From an uncultured Altererythrobacter sp. (GTDB taxonomy: Bacteria; Pseudomonadota; Alphaproteobacteria; Sphingomonadales; Sphingomonadaceae), in assembly GCA_946886175.1 (NCBI GenBank), contig CAMPIA010000114.1:1-5097 (forward strand): a stretch of DNA of 5,097 nucleotides, in the 5' to 3' direction. The translations under genes and the position numbers were made by a program. Positions 1 through 5,097 of this stretch are shown here, piece by piece (the first letter of the stretch is position 1; the number at the start of each line of letters is the position of its first letter). Below the pieces are notes generated by a model, which made no database searches, was not told the origin of the DNA, and saw only the letters and a program-made list of their open reading frames with translations.

Positions 1-1
1 C

Positions 2-196
2 GGCATGTTCTTCACCATCGAACCGATGATCAACCTCGGCCGCCCGTGGGTGAAGATGCTCAAGGATGGCTGGACCGCGGTGACCCGCGACAAGAGCCTG
101 TCGGCCCAGTTCGAACACTCGATCGGCGTGACCGAAGCGGGCAACGAGATCTTCACGCTGAGCCAGACGGGCCTGCACAAGCCGCCTTACGTTTGA
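2..196 (+). CDS. map: Methionine aminopeptidase type I, C-terminal part (5' end outside window)
   Basis: This is the last 64 residues of a type I methionine aminopeptidase, the cytosolic metalloenzyme that removes the initiator methionine from new proteins. The frame is already open at the left edge (a Gly codon at 2-4), so the gene starts upstream of the window. Two of the five metal-ligand positions known for this family are visible. One is the Glu of the FTIEPM motif (codon 20-22). The other is the Glu of the QFEHS motif (codon 113-115), matching the family's Q-[FY]-E-H-[ST]. The end fits the family: a short tail after the IFTLS strand, then TGA at 194-196. Codon use is strongly GC-rich, like the genes further right and unlike the stretch that follows directly. 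No clear intrinsic terminator follows the stop. Identity is secure; the N-terminal domain and the remaining metal ligands cannot be checked here. Confidence 0.96.
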   Translation, partial: GMFFTIEPMINLGRPWVKMLKDGWTAVTRDKSLSAQFEHSIGVTEAGNEIFTLSQTGLHKPPYV

Positions 197-227
197 CGTT
201 TTAGAGCTGCGGTCTGGTCGTTCGGAC

Positions 228-686
228 ATGGCACAGAAGAAGCCCTCCAAGGCAGCGGTTGAAGTCAGACCGACGACCGCTTCGGATGATATATTTGCCG
301 GGCGATTTTTTTGGCAATATGTCAGTGACGAACAAAGATTGCCGGAAGGCGATAGCCGTTACCGGACAAACTACTCCTCGAAGTTCTATGTCGTTCAATT
401 GATAGGATCGTGGGTTCATGTCTCCGAATCTGCTGAACGCACGGTTCACTTTCGTAATCGCCTCCGGTGGGTTCGATTCGAAAACAGGCAATACCAGCTT
501 CGGGCAGCTAAAGACTTCAAACCATTCGTCGGGCGTTTCCTTCAGTGTGGTTGTTACGCGTACATCGGCGGCAAGCAGGTGGATCGAATTCGTCAATTGA
601 ATCGGCTCATTGAGCAGCCTTTCATCTATATTGCATCCTCGGCTGCGCTGAGGTCCTTTAATGACCTTCGAAAGTCGAAAGCCTAA
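228..686 (+). CDS. Hypothetical protein, 152 aa, no family recognised
   Basis: I do not recognise this protein. It would be 152 residues, basic and soluble, with no signal peptide or membrane segment. Its middle is rich in aromatic and Arg residues (for example YSSKFYVVQ, then RNRLRWVRFENRQYQ), and it ends in a Lys-rich tail, RKSKA. By hand count about 55% of its third codon positions are G or C, far below the flanking genes, which suggests transfer or an orphan gene. Doubts about coding are real. There is no convincing Shine-Dalgarno sequence before the ATG at 228, and the frame stays open upstream back into the end of map. An antisense frame in register with it is also open across the whole stretch (690 down to 201). 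It ends 11 bp from the end of ccmB and converges on it. This is the best coding candidate in the stretch, chosen for its ATG start and greater length, but it may be non-coding or a gene remnant. Confidence 0.42.
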   Translation: MAQKKPSKAAVEVRPTTASDDIFAGRFFWQYVSDEQRLPEGDSRYRTNYSSKFYVVQLIGSWVHVSESAERTVHFRNRLRWVRFENRQYQLRAAKDFKPFVGRFLQCGCYAYIGGKQVDRIRQLNRLIEQPFIYIASSAALRSFNDLRKSKA

Positions 687-697
687 GAATCAACCTT

Positions 698-1351
698 TCA
701 AGCCTCCCGCGCGGCCCTCAGCGCAGCACCTGCGGCGAACGGCGTCAGCGCCACCAGTGCCAGGCTGATCGCGGCGGCGAAGGCGAGGCCGCTGGCGTCT
801 GGGCGGGCCAGGGCGCCGGCGCCGAAGATCAGGATCGGCACCGACAGCGGGATCAGCAGCAGTCCGGCGAGCGCCGCGCCGGTGCGCAGGCTCGCGGTCA
901 GCGCTGCGATCAGCAGGCCGATCGCGGCGAGGCCCGGCGTGCCCGCGAGCAGGCCGAGGAGCACGGCGCGCACGGTCGCACCGCCGAGGCCGAGCAGCGC
1001 GGCGGCGGGGAGCGAGGCCAGCAGCAGCAGCGGCGCGAAGGCGAGCCAGTGCGCGAGCAGACGCACCGCCATCGCCAGTTCCTCCGACACGCCGCGCAGC
1101 GCGAGCTGATCGAACACGCCCGCTTCGAGATCGGGCGCGACCAGCCGGTCGAGCGGCAGGATCGCGGCGAGCAGCGCGGCGACCCAGATCACCCCGCCGC
1201 CGGTGCGCGCGAGCAGCGGCGCGTCGGGCCCGACCGCGAACGGGTAGAGCATCGCCACCGCGAGGAAGAACAGCAGCGGCAGCATCGCCCCGCCGCGTCG
1301 CCCGCCGGGCATCAGCAGCGCGAGATCGCGGGCGAGGAGGCGGGCGATCAC
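698..1351 (-). CDS. ccmB: Haem exporter / cytochrome c maturation ABC permease CcmB
   Basis: CcmB is the inner-membrane subunit that works with CcmA and CcmC in the System I cytochrome c maturation ABC complex, which uses ATP to release haem-loaded CcmE. The protein is 217 residues, the usual family length. It has about six hydrophobic segments (roughly residues 22-40, 50-66, 100-120, 128-150, 156-180 and 186-208). After the N-terminal RLLARDL and a Gly/Arg turn comes the family-typical cytoplasmic loop after helix 2, LDRLVAPDLEAGVFDQLAL, about residues 67-85. I chose the GTG at 1351 because it gives the family length and overlaps the ccmA stop by four bases (GTGA), a normal sign of translational coupling. 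The same frame stays open much further upstream, but that part is Arg-rich antisense-type sequence lying over ccmA. No separate Shine-Dalgarno is evident. ccmC does not follow: the next sequence downstream is the low-GC stretch, so the rest of the pathway must lie elsewhere. Confidence 0.93.
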   Translation of the reverse strand: MIARLLARDLALLMPGGRRGGAMLPLLFFLAVAMLYPFAVGPDAPLLARTGGGVIWVAALLAAILPLDRLVAPDLEAGVFDQLALRGVSEELAMAVRLLAHWLAFAPLLLLASLPAAALLGLGGATVRAVLLGLLAGTPGLAAIGLLIAALTASLRTGAALAGLLLIPLSVPILIFGAGALARPDASGLAFAAAISLALVALTPFAAGAALRAAREA

Positions 1352-1926
1352 GCGGCGAACTCGGCGATTTCGAGCCGCGTTGCGTCGCCGAGCGCGATCG
1401 GCTGGTGCGAGGCGACCACGCACAGCCCGCCCGCCGCGCGGTGTTCGGCGATGAGCGTCTCGACCAGTTCGATTCCGCTGCTGTCGAGCCCGTTGAGCGG
1501 CTCGTCGAGCAGCCAGACGGGTGCGCCCTGAGCGAGCAGGCGGGCAAGCGCCCCGCGCTTGGTCTGCCCGGTCGAGAGGTAGCGCACCGGCACCTCGGCG
1601 AGATCGGCGAGGCCGAGGCGGCTGGTGTATTCGTTGCCCGAGGCACCGTCGAGCCCGCTCCAGAACGCCAGCGCACGGCCGAGCGGCAGTTGCGGATCGA
1701 GCGCGTGGCGTTCGTCGAGCAGTGCGATCGCTCCGGCGCGCTCGACCGACCCGGCGAAAGGCCGCAGCAGCCCGGCGAGCACGCGGATCAGGCTGGTCTT
1801 GCCGATCCCGTTGGCCCCCGCGACATGGCATGCCTCTCCCGGCGCAAGCGACAGCGAGACCCCGCGAAACAGCACCCGGTCGCCGCGACGGCAGGCAATG
1901 TCGGTCGCGGCGAGGTGCGCTTGCAT
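1348..1926 (-). CDS. ccmA: Haem exporter / cytochrome c maturation ATP-binding protein CcmA
   Basis: CcmA is the cytoplasmic ATPase of the CcmABCD complex in cytochrome c biogenesis. The 192-residue protein carries a full ABC set in order: the CcmA-like start ACRRGDRVLFRGVSLSL; Walker A GANGIGKT (residues 37-44); the ABC signature YLSTGQTKR (116-124, the family's LSxGQ form); Walker B VWLLDEP (137-143); the D-loop NGLD (145-148); and the switch His in SHQ (H164). All catalytic positions look intact. Length is on the short side, typical for CcmA. The ATG at 1926 is the only sensible start: it places the conserved RG motif where the family has it, and no in-frame ATG, GTG or TTG lies just upstream. 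There is no Shine-Dalgarno; instead the ATG directly follows a perfect inverted repeat (1927-1955). The gene leads a two-gene unit with ccmB and is divergent from the pterin dehydratase gene. Confidence 0.95.
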   Translation of the reverse strand: MQAHLAATDIACRRGDRVLFRGVSLSLAPGEACHVAGANGIGKTSLIRVLAGLLRPFAGSVERAGAIALLDERHALDPQLPLGRALAFWSGLDGASGNEYTSRLGLADLAEVPVRYLSTGQTKRGALARLLAQGAPVWLLDEPLNGLDSSGIELVETLIAEHRAAGGLCVVASHQPIALGDATRLEIAEFAA

Positions 1927-1955
1927 GGGGCGGCGGGTTAAGCGAAAGCCGCCCC
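1927..1955 (-). promoter_or_regulatory. Inverted repeat abutting the ccmA start codon
   Basis: A perfect 8-bp inverted repeat, GGGGCGGC at 1927-1934 and GCCGCCCC at 1948-1955, has a 13-nt loop and lies inside the 48-bp divergent gap between ccmA and phhB. In a ccmA transcript the 3' arm touches the ATG, exactly where a Shine-Dalgarno would be. The stem is all G/C pairs and would be very stable as RNA. It could hold back ccmA translation or be an operator for either gene. The sequence shows only the symmetry; a regulatory role is inferred. Confidence 0.5.
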
Positions 1956-1961
1956 TCGAAC

Positions 1962-1967
1962 AAGGAG
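1962..1967 (+). promoter_or_regulatory. Shine-Dalgarno sequence of phhB
   Basis: The hexamer AAGGAG lies 7 nt before the ATG at 1975 and is a near-consensus ribosome binding site. It fixes the phhB start. It contrasts with ccmA on the other side of the same gap, which has none, so the two divergent genes probably differ clearly in translation strength. Confidence 0.85.
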
Positions 1968-1974
1968 ACACGAC

Positions 1975-2265
1975 ATGGCCGTGACCAGGCTGACCGATGC
2001 CGAACGCGACGCGCTGCTGCGCGCGCACCCCGAATGGTCGCTCGCGCGCGACGGCGCGGCGATCGAGCGGACGTTCAAGTTCGCCGACTTCAACGAAGCG
2101 TTCGGCTTCATGACCCGCGTCGCGCTGCTCGCCGACAAGGCCGATCACCATCCCGAGTGGTTCAACGTCTACAACCGGGTCGAAATCACGCTCACCACCC
2201 ACGATGCGGGCGGACTGTCGCGGCGCGACGCGGACATGGCGAAGGCGATCGACGCGCTGGTCTGA
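1975..2265 (+). CDS. phhB: Pterin-4a-carbinolamine dehydratase (4a-hydroxytetrahydrobiopterin dehydratase)
   Basis: This small cytosolic enzyme dehydrates 4a-hydroxytetrahydropterin to the quinonoid dihydropterin, which lets the cofactor of aromatic amino acid hydroxylases be recycled. The 96-residue length is standard. The family's active-site pattern is complete: [16 protein letters not shown] with the two His at residues 58-59, a further His at 76 in TTHDAGGLS, and Asp 85 after it. The N-terminal half has the usual [10 protein letters not shown] helix and HPEWSL strand, followed by [13 protein letters not shown]. The start is fixed by a strong AAGGAG upstream. The gene stands alone: it is divergent from ccmA and convergent with the SDR gene, and no phenylalanine hydroxylase gene is in the window. 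Its physiological partner, or a pterin role outside phenylalanine hydroxylation such as molybdopterin-linked metabolism, cannot be decided here. Confidence 0.95.
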   Translation: MAVTRLTDAERDALLRAHPEWSLARDGAAIERTFKFADFNEAFGFMTRVALLADKADHHPEWFNVYNRVEITLTTHDAGGLSRRDADMAKAIDALV

Positions 2266-2274
2266 ATCTGCGAG

Positions 2275-2329
2275 CGGTCCTTCGAGACGGGCTTTCAGCC
2301 GCAGCCTGAACCTTCGTCTCGAAGAACCG
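2275..2329. repeat. Long imperfect palindrome between convergent genes (possible bidirectional terminator or REP-like element)
   Basis: The outer arms CGGTCCTTCGAGACG (2275-2289) and CGTCTCGAAGAACCG (2315-2329) pair over 15 positions with a single C/A mismatch (2279 and 2325). Nested inside, TTCAG (2294-2298) pairs with CTGAA (2306-2310) around a 7-nt loop. The element starts 9 nt after the phhB stop and ends 1 nt before the SDR stop, so it fills almost the whole convergent gap. Neither side has a T-tract, so it is not a textbook intrinsic terminator, though it could stop or stabilise both transcripts. The position and nested palindrome resemble dispersed REP-type repeats; copy number in the genome is unknown here. 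Confidence 0.75.
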
Positions 2330-2330
2330 A

Positions 2331-3137
2331 TTACTGCCCCAGCGGTCGGCTCGTGCTGCGCGCCATCTTGCGCACGCGGCTTGGCAGCCAGCGCGAGGCG
2401 AAGGCGAGGCGGCGAGCGGTCTGGCCCACCAGCGTGTGCAGCTTCTCGCCGTGGACCGCCTCCCACGCGGCCTCCGCGACTTTCTCGACCGGGGTGATCT
2501 CGAGCCCGGCCGCTTTCACCCGGTCGCGGATCGCCTCGTTGCTCGCCTGGTTGGGCGTATGTTCGAGCAGCGGGGTGTCGATGAAGCCGGGGCACAGGCT
2601 GCGGACCTCGATCCCGAACTCGGCCCATTCGGCGTCGAGCGCCTCGGTCATCCCGCGCACGCCGAACTTGGTCGCCGAATAGACCGAGGCCCCGCTGGTG
2701 CCGTAGATGCCCGCCGCGCTTGCGGTGTTGAGCAGGCAGCTGCCTGGGGCGGCTTTCTTGAGATGCGGCAAGGCGGCCTGCGCGCCGTAGAACACGCCCT
2801 TGAGGTTGATGTCGATGCAGCGGTCGATCTCCTCGACCGTATTGTCCGACAGCGACCCGCCGAGCGGGATTCCGGCGTTGTTGGCGAGCACGTCGATCCG
2901 TCCGCCCGAAGCGGTGGAGAAAGCATCGAGCGCGCTGCCCCACGCCGCGCGGTCGCGAACGTCGAACTTGTGCGCGTAAGTGAAACCGTGGCCGATCCGG
3001 CGCAGCGTCTCCTGCATTCCGGGTCCGTCGATGTCGCCGAGGCCGACGAACCAGCCGCGCGCGCCGAACAATTCCGCGATCGCGCGCCCGATGCCCGATC
3101 CGCCGCCGGTGATGAAGATCGCCTTGCGTACCGCCAT
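2331..3137 (-). CDS. Short-chain dehydrogenase/reductase (SDR family, classical type), substrate unknown
   Basis: This is a 268-residue Rossmann-fold oxidoreductase of the classical SDR family, predicted cytosolic. Key elements appear in order: the dinucleotide-binding loop TGGGSGIG (residues 10-17); Asp 35 in GDID at the end of the second strand, which normally means NAD(H) rather than NADP(H); Asp 59 in FDVRD; NNAG (86-89); the structural/catalytic Asn 111 in INLKG; and the catalytic Ser 140, Tyr 153 and Lys 157 (NTASAAG, then YSATK). A CPGFIDTPL stretch follows at 182-190. The C-terminal ~30 residues are basic (RWLPSRVRKMAR) and extend past the common core, perhaps for oligomer contact. 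The ATG at 3137 is supported by a purine-rich GGGAGAGGG just before it. The upstream gene on the same strand is the S9 peptidase, but a strong terminator separates them, so they probably do not form an operon. The substrate cannot be read from sequence. Confidence 0.94.
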   Translation of the reverse strand: MAVRKAIFITGGGSGIGRAIAELFGARGWFVGLGDIDGPGMQETLRRIGHGFTYAHKFDVRDRAAWGSALDAFSTASGGRIDVLANNAGIPLGGSLSDNTVEEIDRCIDINLKGVFYGAQAALPHLKKAAPGSCLLNTASAAGIYGTSGASVYSATKFGVRGMTEALDAEWAEFGIEVRSLCPGFIDTPLLEHTPNQASNEAIRDRVKAAGLEITPVEKVAEAAWEAVHGEKLHTLVGQTARRLAFASRWLPSRVRKMARSTSRPLGQ

Positions 3138-3141
3138 GCCG

Positions 3142-3150
3142 CCCTCTCCC
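3142..3150 (-). promoter_or_regulatory. Ribosome binding site of the SDR gene
   Basis: On the minus strand GGGAGAGGG ends 4 nt before the ATG at 3137, with the GGAGAG core about 7 nt away. It begins only one base after the last T of the duplicated terminator tail, so little leader can exist if transcription starts after the terminator. Confidence 0.7.
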
Positions 3151-3152
3151 GA

Positions 3153-3180
3153 AAAAACAGGCCGCCCAAAAACAGGCCGC
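3153..3180 (-). repeat. Tandem duplication of terminator 3' arm and T-tract
   Basis: The 13-mer GCGGCCTGTTTTT occurs twice on the minus strand, at 3180-3168 and again at 3165-3153, a repeat period of 15 bp. The first copy is the 3' arm and T-run of the intrinsic terminator. The second also ends in a T-run (six T) and could pair with the same upstream GGCCGC arm. It looks like a small slippage-type duplication that gives the terminator a spare tail. Confidence 0.8.
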
Positions 3181-3204
3181 GCGAGGGATTATCCGCGCGC
3201 GGCC
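3168..3204 (-). terminator. Rho-independent terminator of the S9 peptidase gene
   Basis: On the minus strand GGCCGCGCG (3204-3196) pairs perfectly with CGCGCGGCC (3183-3175). The loop can itself pair GGA with TCC around TAA. The stem is followed directly by TGTTTTT (3174-3168). A 9-bp all-G/C stem plus a T-run is a textbook intrinsic terminator. It begins about 26 nt after the peptidase stop codon and would end that transcript before the SDR gene. Confidence 0.9.
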
Positions 3205-3230
3205 CGCTTTGCCAGCGCTTTACGTGAGCG

Positions 3231-5097
3231 TCAGCTTCCGAGCGCGGCTTCCAGCCCCTTCACGTGTTCCGCGCCCTCGACGATCTGCGCCGACGAGCCG
3301 GTCACCGTGGCGCCGATCGGCTCGGCCCGGCCACCCAGGCAGGTGGCGAGGAAGTTTTCCGCGACCGCGTTGAACGCGATGTTGTTCGCCGGGTTGGCGA
3401 AGCCGTGCCCCTCGTCGGGGAAGAGGACGTAGGTGACGGGGATATCGGACGCTGTCATCGCCGCCACGATCTGGTCGCTTTCGGCCTGCTTGACCCGCGG
3501 ATCGTTCGCGCCCTGGCCGATCAGCAGCGGCTTGACGATCTCGTCCGCCGCATAGAGCGGGCTGCGCTCCTTGAGCATCGCCAGCCCCTCGGGCGTGTTC
3601 GGGTTGCCCATCCGCTCGTGGAACTGCGCGATGACCGGCGCCCAGTAGGGCGGGATCGTCTCGAGCAGCGTCTTGAGGTTCGACGGGCCGACGATATCGA
3701 CCCCGCAGGCGAACTTCTCGGGCGTGAAGGTCAGCCCCGCGAGCGTGGCGTAGCCGCCGTAGGAGCCGCCCATGATCGCGACCTTGTCGGGCGCGGCGAT
3801 CCCTTCGGCGATCGCCCAGTCGACCGCGTCGATCAGGTCGTCGTGCATCTTGCGCCCCCATTCGAGATCGCCGGCGGAGATGAACTCCTTGCCGAACCCG
3901 GTCGAGCCGCGGAAATTGACGCTGAGCACCGCATACCCGCGGTTGGCCAGCCACTGGTGATACGAGTTGTAGCCGTAGCCGTCGCGCGCCCACGGCCCGC
4001 CGTGAACCACGAGCACCATTGGCACCGCCTCGCCCGGTACGCCATCGCCGTCGGGGTCCGAGCCGGGGGGCAGGGTGAGGTATGAGGGCAGCGTCAGCCC
4101 ATCGCGCGAGGTGAGCTCGAGCGGGTGCATCGTCTGGAGCGGTGCGTTCTCGAGCTCGGGCCGCGAGGTGTAGAACTCGGTCAGCGTCTGCGCGCCGCGG
4201 TCGTAGATGTAGGTCGCGGTGGGCGCGGTCAGCGGATCGTTCCATACCACCCACTTGCCATCGTCCTCGGTCCGCGACTGGACGCCGAACTCGCCCTCCA
4301 GCCGCTCGTCGAGCCACGCGAGCGAAGCCTCGATCCCGGGATCGATCGCGGTCCATTCGGTGGTCAGGTAAGTGAAGCTGTAGGCTTCGATCTCGCCGGT
4401 CTTGGGATCGGTCATCGCGCCGCCGACGTCGGCCTTGTCGTTCTCGGCGATCACCGTGGTCGCGCCGGTGGCGACATCCTGCGCGATCAGCGCGGCGGTG
4501 TTCCGGCCGCGGCTGTCGATCCAGAACATGGTCTTGCCGTCGGTGGTGAAACCGGCGGGCTGGGTGGTAAGCGAATCCTCGAGCCCGGTGCTCGCGGTCG
4601 GTTCGGCCGCGATCTCGCCGTCGACGATCTGGAAGAAGTCCATTCCCCCTTGGGCATTGGGGCGCAACGCCAGGCGCAGATCGAGATTGTCGTCGGCGAG
4701 GAAGCCCGCGTAGCCGTCGTTCTGCTGCACCAGCGCCAGTTCGCCGCTGTTGAGATCGAGCAGGTGGACGTCGTGGTAGCGCGGATCGCGGTTGTTGAGC
4801 CCGACGAGGACCTTGTCGCGGATCGTCTCGGAGGTTCCGACCAGCTGGACCCGCGTGTTCTCGAACGGGGTGAGCGTGGTTTCCCCGCCGGTGGCGACGT
4901 CGACGCCGTAGAGCAGGAAGTTCTCATCCCCGCCCTTGTCCTGGATGTAGAGCAGGCTGCGCCCGTCGGGCGCCCAGAAGTACGAGCGGATCGGGCGCTC
5001 GGTCGCATCGGTCATCGCTCTGGCGGCGACGGGGTCGGAGGCCGGCGCCAGCCACACGTTCATCACCCCGTCCTTTGGCGCGAGCCAGCTCAGCCAC
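3231..5097 (-). CDS. S9-family serine peptidase (prolyl oligopeptidase / acylaminoacyl-peptidase type), C-terminal part, start outside window
   Basis: This gene encodes most of a two-domain S9 peptidase: a beta-propeller that limits access, then an alpha/beta-hydrolase catalytic domain that cleaves short peptides. Residues are counted from the codon at 5066. The frame is open to the right edge, and the extra codons (WLSWLAPKDG before the Val-Met) read as propeller sequence, so the GTG at 5066 is not the true start and a signal peptide cannot be judged. Propeller blades occupy about 1-315 (for example SYFWAPDGRSLLYIQ). The hydrolase follows, with oxyanion-type HGGPW (355-359), nucleophile Ser 435 in GGSYGG (codon 3764-3762), Asp 522 in GANDPRV (3503-3501) and His 554 in DEGHGF (3407-3405), so the triad is intact. 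The tail after 580 runs past the usual fold end. An acidic DPDGDG loop (337-342) precedes the first hydrolase strand. Exact specificity and S9 subfamily are uncertain. Confidence 0.94.
   Translation of the reverse strand, partial: WLSWLAPKDGVMNVWLAPASDPVAARAMTDATERPIRSYFWAPDGRSLLYIQDKGGDENFLLYGVDVATGGETTLTPFENTRVQLVGTSETIRDKVLVGLNNRDPRYHDVHLLDLNSGELALVQQNDGYAGFLADDNLDLRLALRPNAQGGMDFFQIVDGEIAAEPTASTGLEDSLTTQPAGFTTDGKTMFWIDSRGRNTAALIAQDVATGATTVIAENDKADVGGAMTDPKTGEIEAYSFTYLTTEWTAIDPGIEASLAWLDERLEGEFGVQSRTEDDGKWVVWNDPLTAPTATYIYDRGAQTLTEFYTSRPELENAPLQTMHPLELTSRDGLTLPSYLTLPPGSDPDGDGVPGEAVPMVLVVHGGPWARDGYGYNSYHQWLANRGYAVLSVNFRGSTGFGKEFISAGDLEWGRKMHDDLIDAVDWAIAEGIAAPDKVAIMGGSYGGYATLAGLTFTPEKFACGVDIVGPSNLKTLLETIPPYWAPVIAQFHERMGNPNTPEGLAMLKERSPLYAADEIVKPLLIGQGANDPRVKQAESDQIVAAMTASDIPVTYVLFPDEGHGFANPANNIAFNAVAENFLATCLGGRAEPIGATVTGSSAQIVEGAEHVKGLEAALGS

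Noticed and set aside
198..209. GTTTTAGAGCTG, resembling the beginning of a type II CRISPR repeat
   Set aside because: Only one short copy is present, with no second repeat, no spacers and no cas gene in the window. A 12-base match of this kind is coincidence.
418..600. A 60-codon plus-strand frame inside the low-GC island
   Set aside because: It is shorter than and overlaps the 152-codon frame, has no ribosome binding site, and its Ser/Thr/Val content gives no family hint.
1352..1963. N-terminal extension of the ccmB frame up to 1963
   Set aside because: It overlaps ccmA in another frame and encodes Arg-rich low-quality sequence. The GTG at 1351 gives the family length and the usual overlap.
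1348..2943. A 531-codon minus-strand frame running from inside the SDR gene across phhB into ccmA
   Set aside because: Only the last 192 codons are the real ccmA. The rest is out of frame with the SDR and antisense to phhB, and is rich in Arg, Gly and Ala, as expected from stop-poor GC-rich DNA. It is not a fusion.
2436..3227. A 263-codon plus-strand frame antisense to the SDR gene
   Set aside because: It mirrors a complete SDR with all catalytic residues, has no ribosome binding site, and its length is explained by GC-rich codon bias.
3220..4356. A 378-codon minus-strand frame overlapping the S9 peptidase
   Set aside because: It is a shifted frame of the peptidase gene with Arg/Ala/Asp-rich content and no recognisable domain; the peptidase frame carries the intact catalytic triad.
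5064..5066. GTG (followed by ATG) at 5066-5061 as the start of the S9 peptidase
   Set aside because: The frame stays open to the window edge and the upstream codons give propeller-like sequence, so the true start and any signal peptide lie outside the window.

Overview
The window reads as a piece of a high-GC alphaproteobacterial chromosome, most likely Sphingomonadales (Erythrobacter or Sphingomonas relatives). This rests on the strong G/C preference at third codon positions in the recognised genes, a sphingomonad-style secreted S9 peptidase, and a ccmA-ccmB pair beside a pterin dehydratase gene. The taxon is an inference from gene style; no rRNA or other marker is present.

Layout, left to right. 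(1) Positions 2-196, plus strand: the C-terminal end of a type I methionine aminopeptidase (map). (2) About 197-690: a visibly AT-richer stretch with no recognisable gene. It holds a 152-residue plus-strand ORF (228-686) and an equally open antisense frame, and is probably acquired or orphan DNA. (3) 698-1926, minus strand: ccmA and ccmB, joined by a 4-nt stop/start overlap, encoding the ATPase and one membrane subunit of the cytochrome c maturation (System I) ABC complex. (4) 1975-2265, plus strand: a pterin-4a-carbinolamine dehydratase (phhB type), divergent from ccmA across 48 bp that contain a perfect 8-bp inverted repeat touching the ccmA start codon. (5) 2275-2329: a long imperfect palindrome filling the gap between the convergent phhB and SDR genes. 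(6) 2331-3137, minus strand: a classical NAD-type short-chain dehydrogenase/reductase. (7) 3153-3204: an intrinsic terminator on the minus strand whose 3' arm and T-tract are duplicated in tandem. (8) 3231 to the right edge, minus strand: the C-terminal portion of an S9-family (prolyl-oligopeptidase type) serine peptidase, with its start outside the window.

Functionally these are mostly unlinked housekeeping genes: protein N-terminal processing, haem export and cytochrome c assembly, pterin recycling, a dehydrogenase of unknown substrate, and peptide degradation. Only ccmA-ccmB is a clear functional unit. I do not see a new multi-gene system. The most interesting material is non-coding: the ccmA start hairpin, the convergent-gene palindrome, the duplicated terminator arm, and the orphan low-GC island between map and ccmB.
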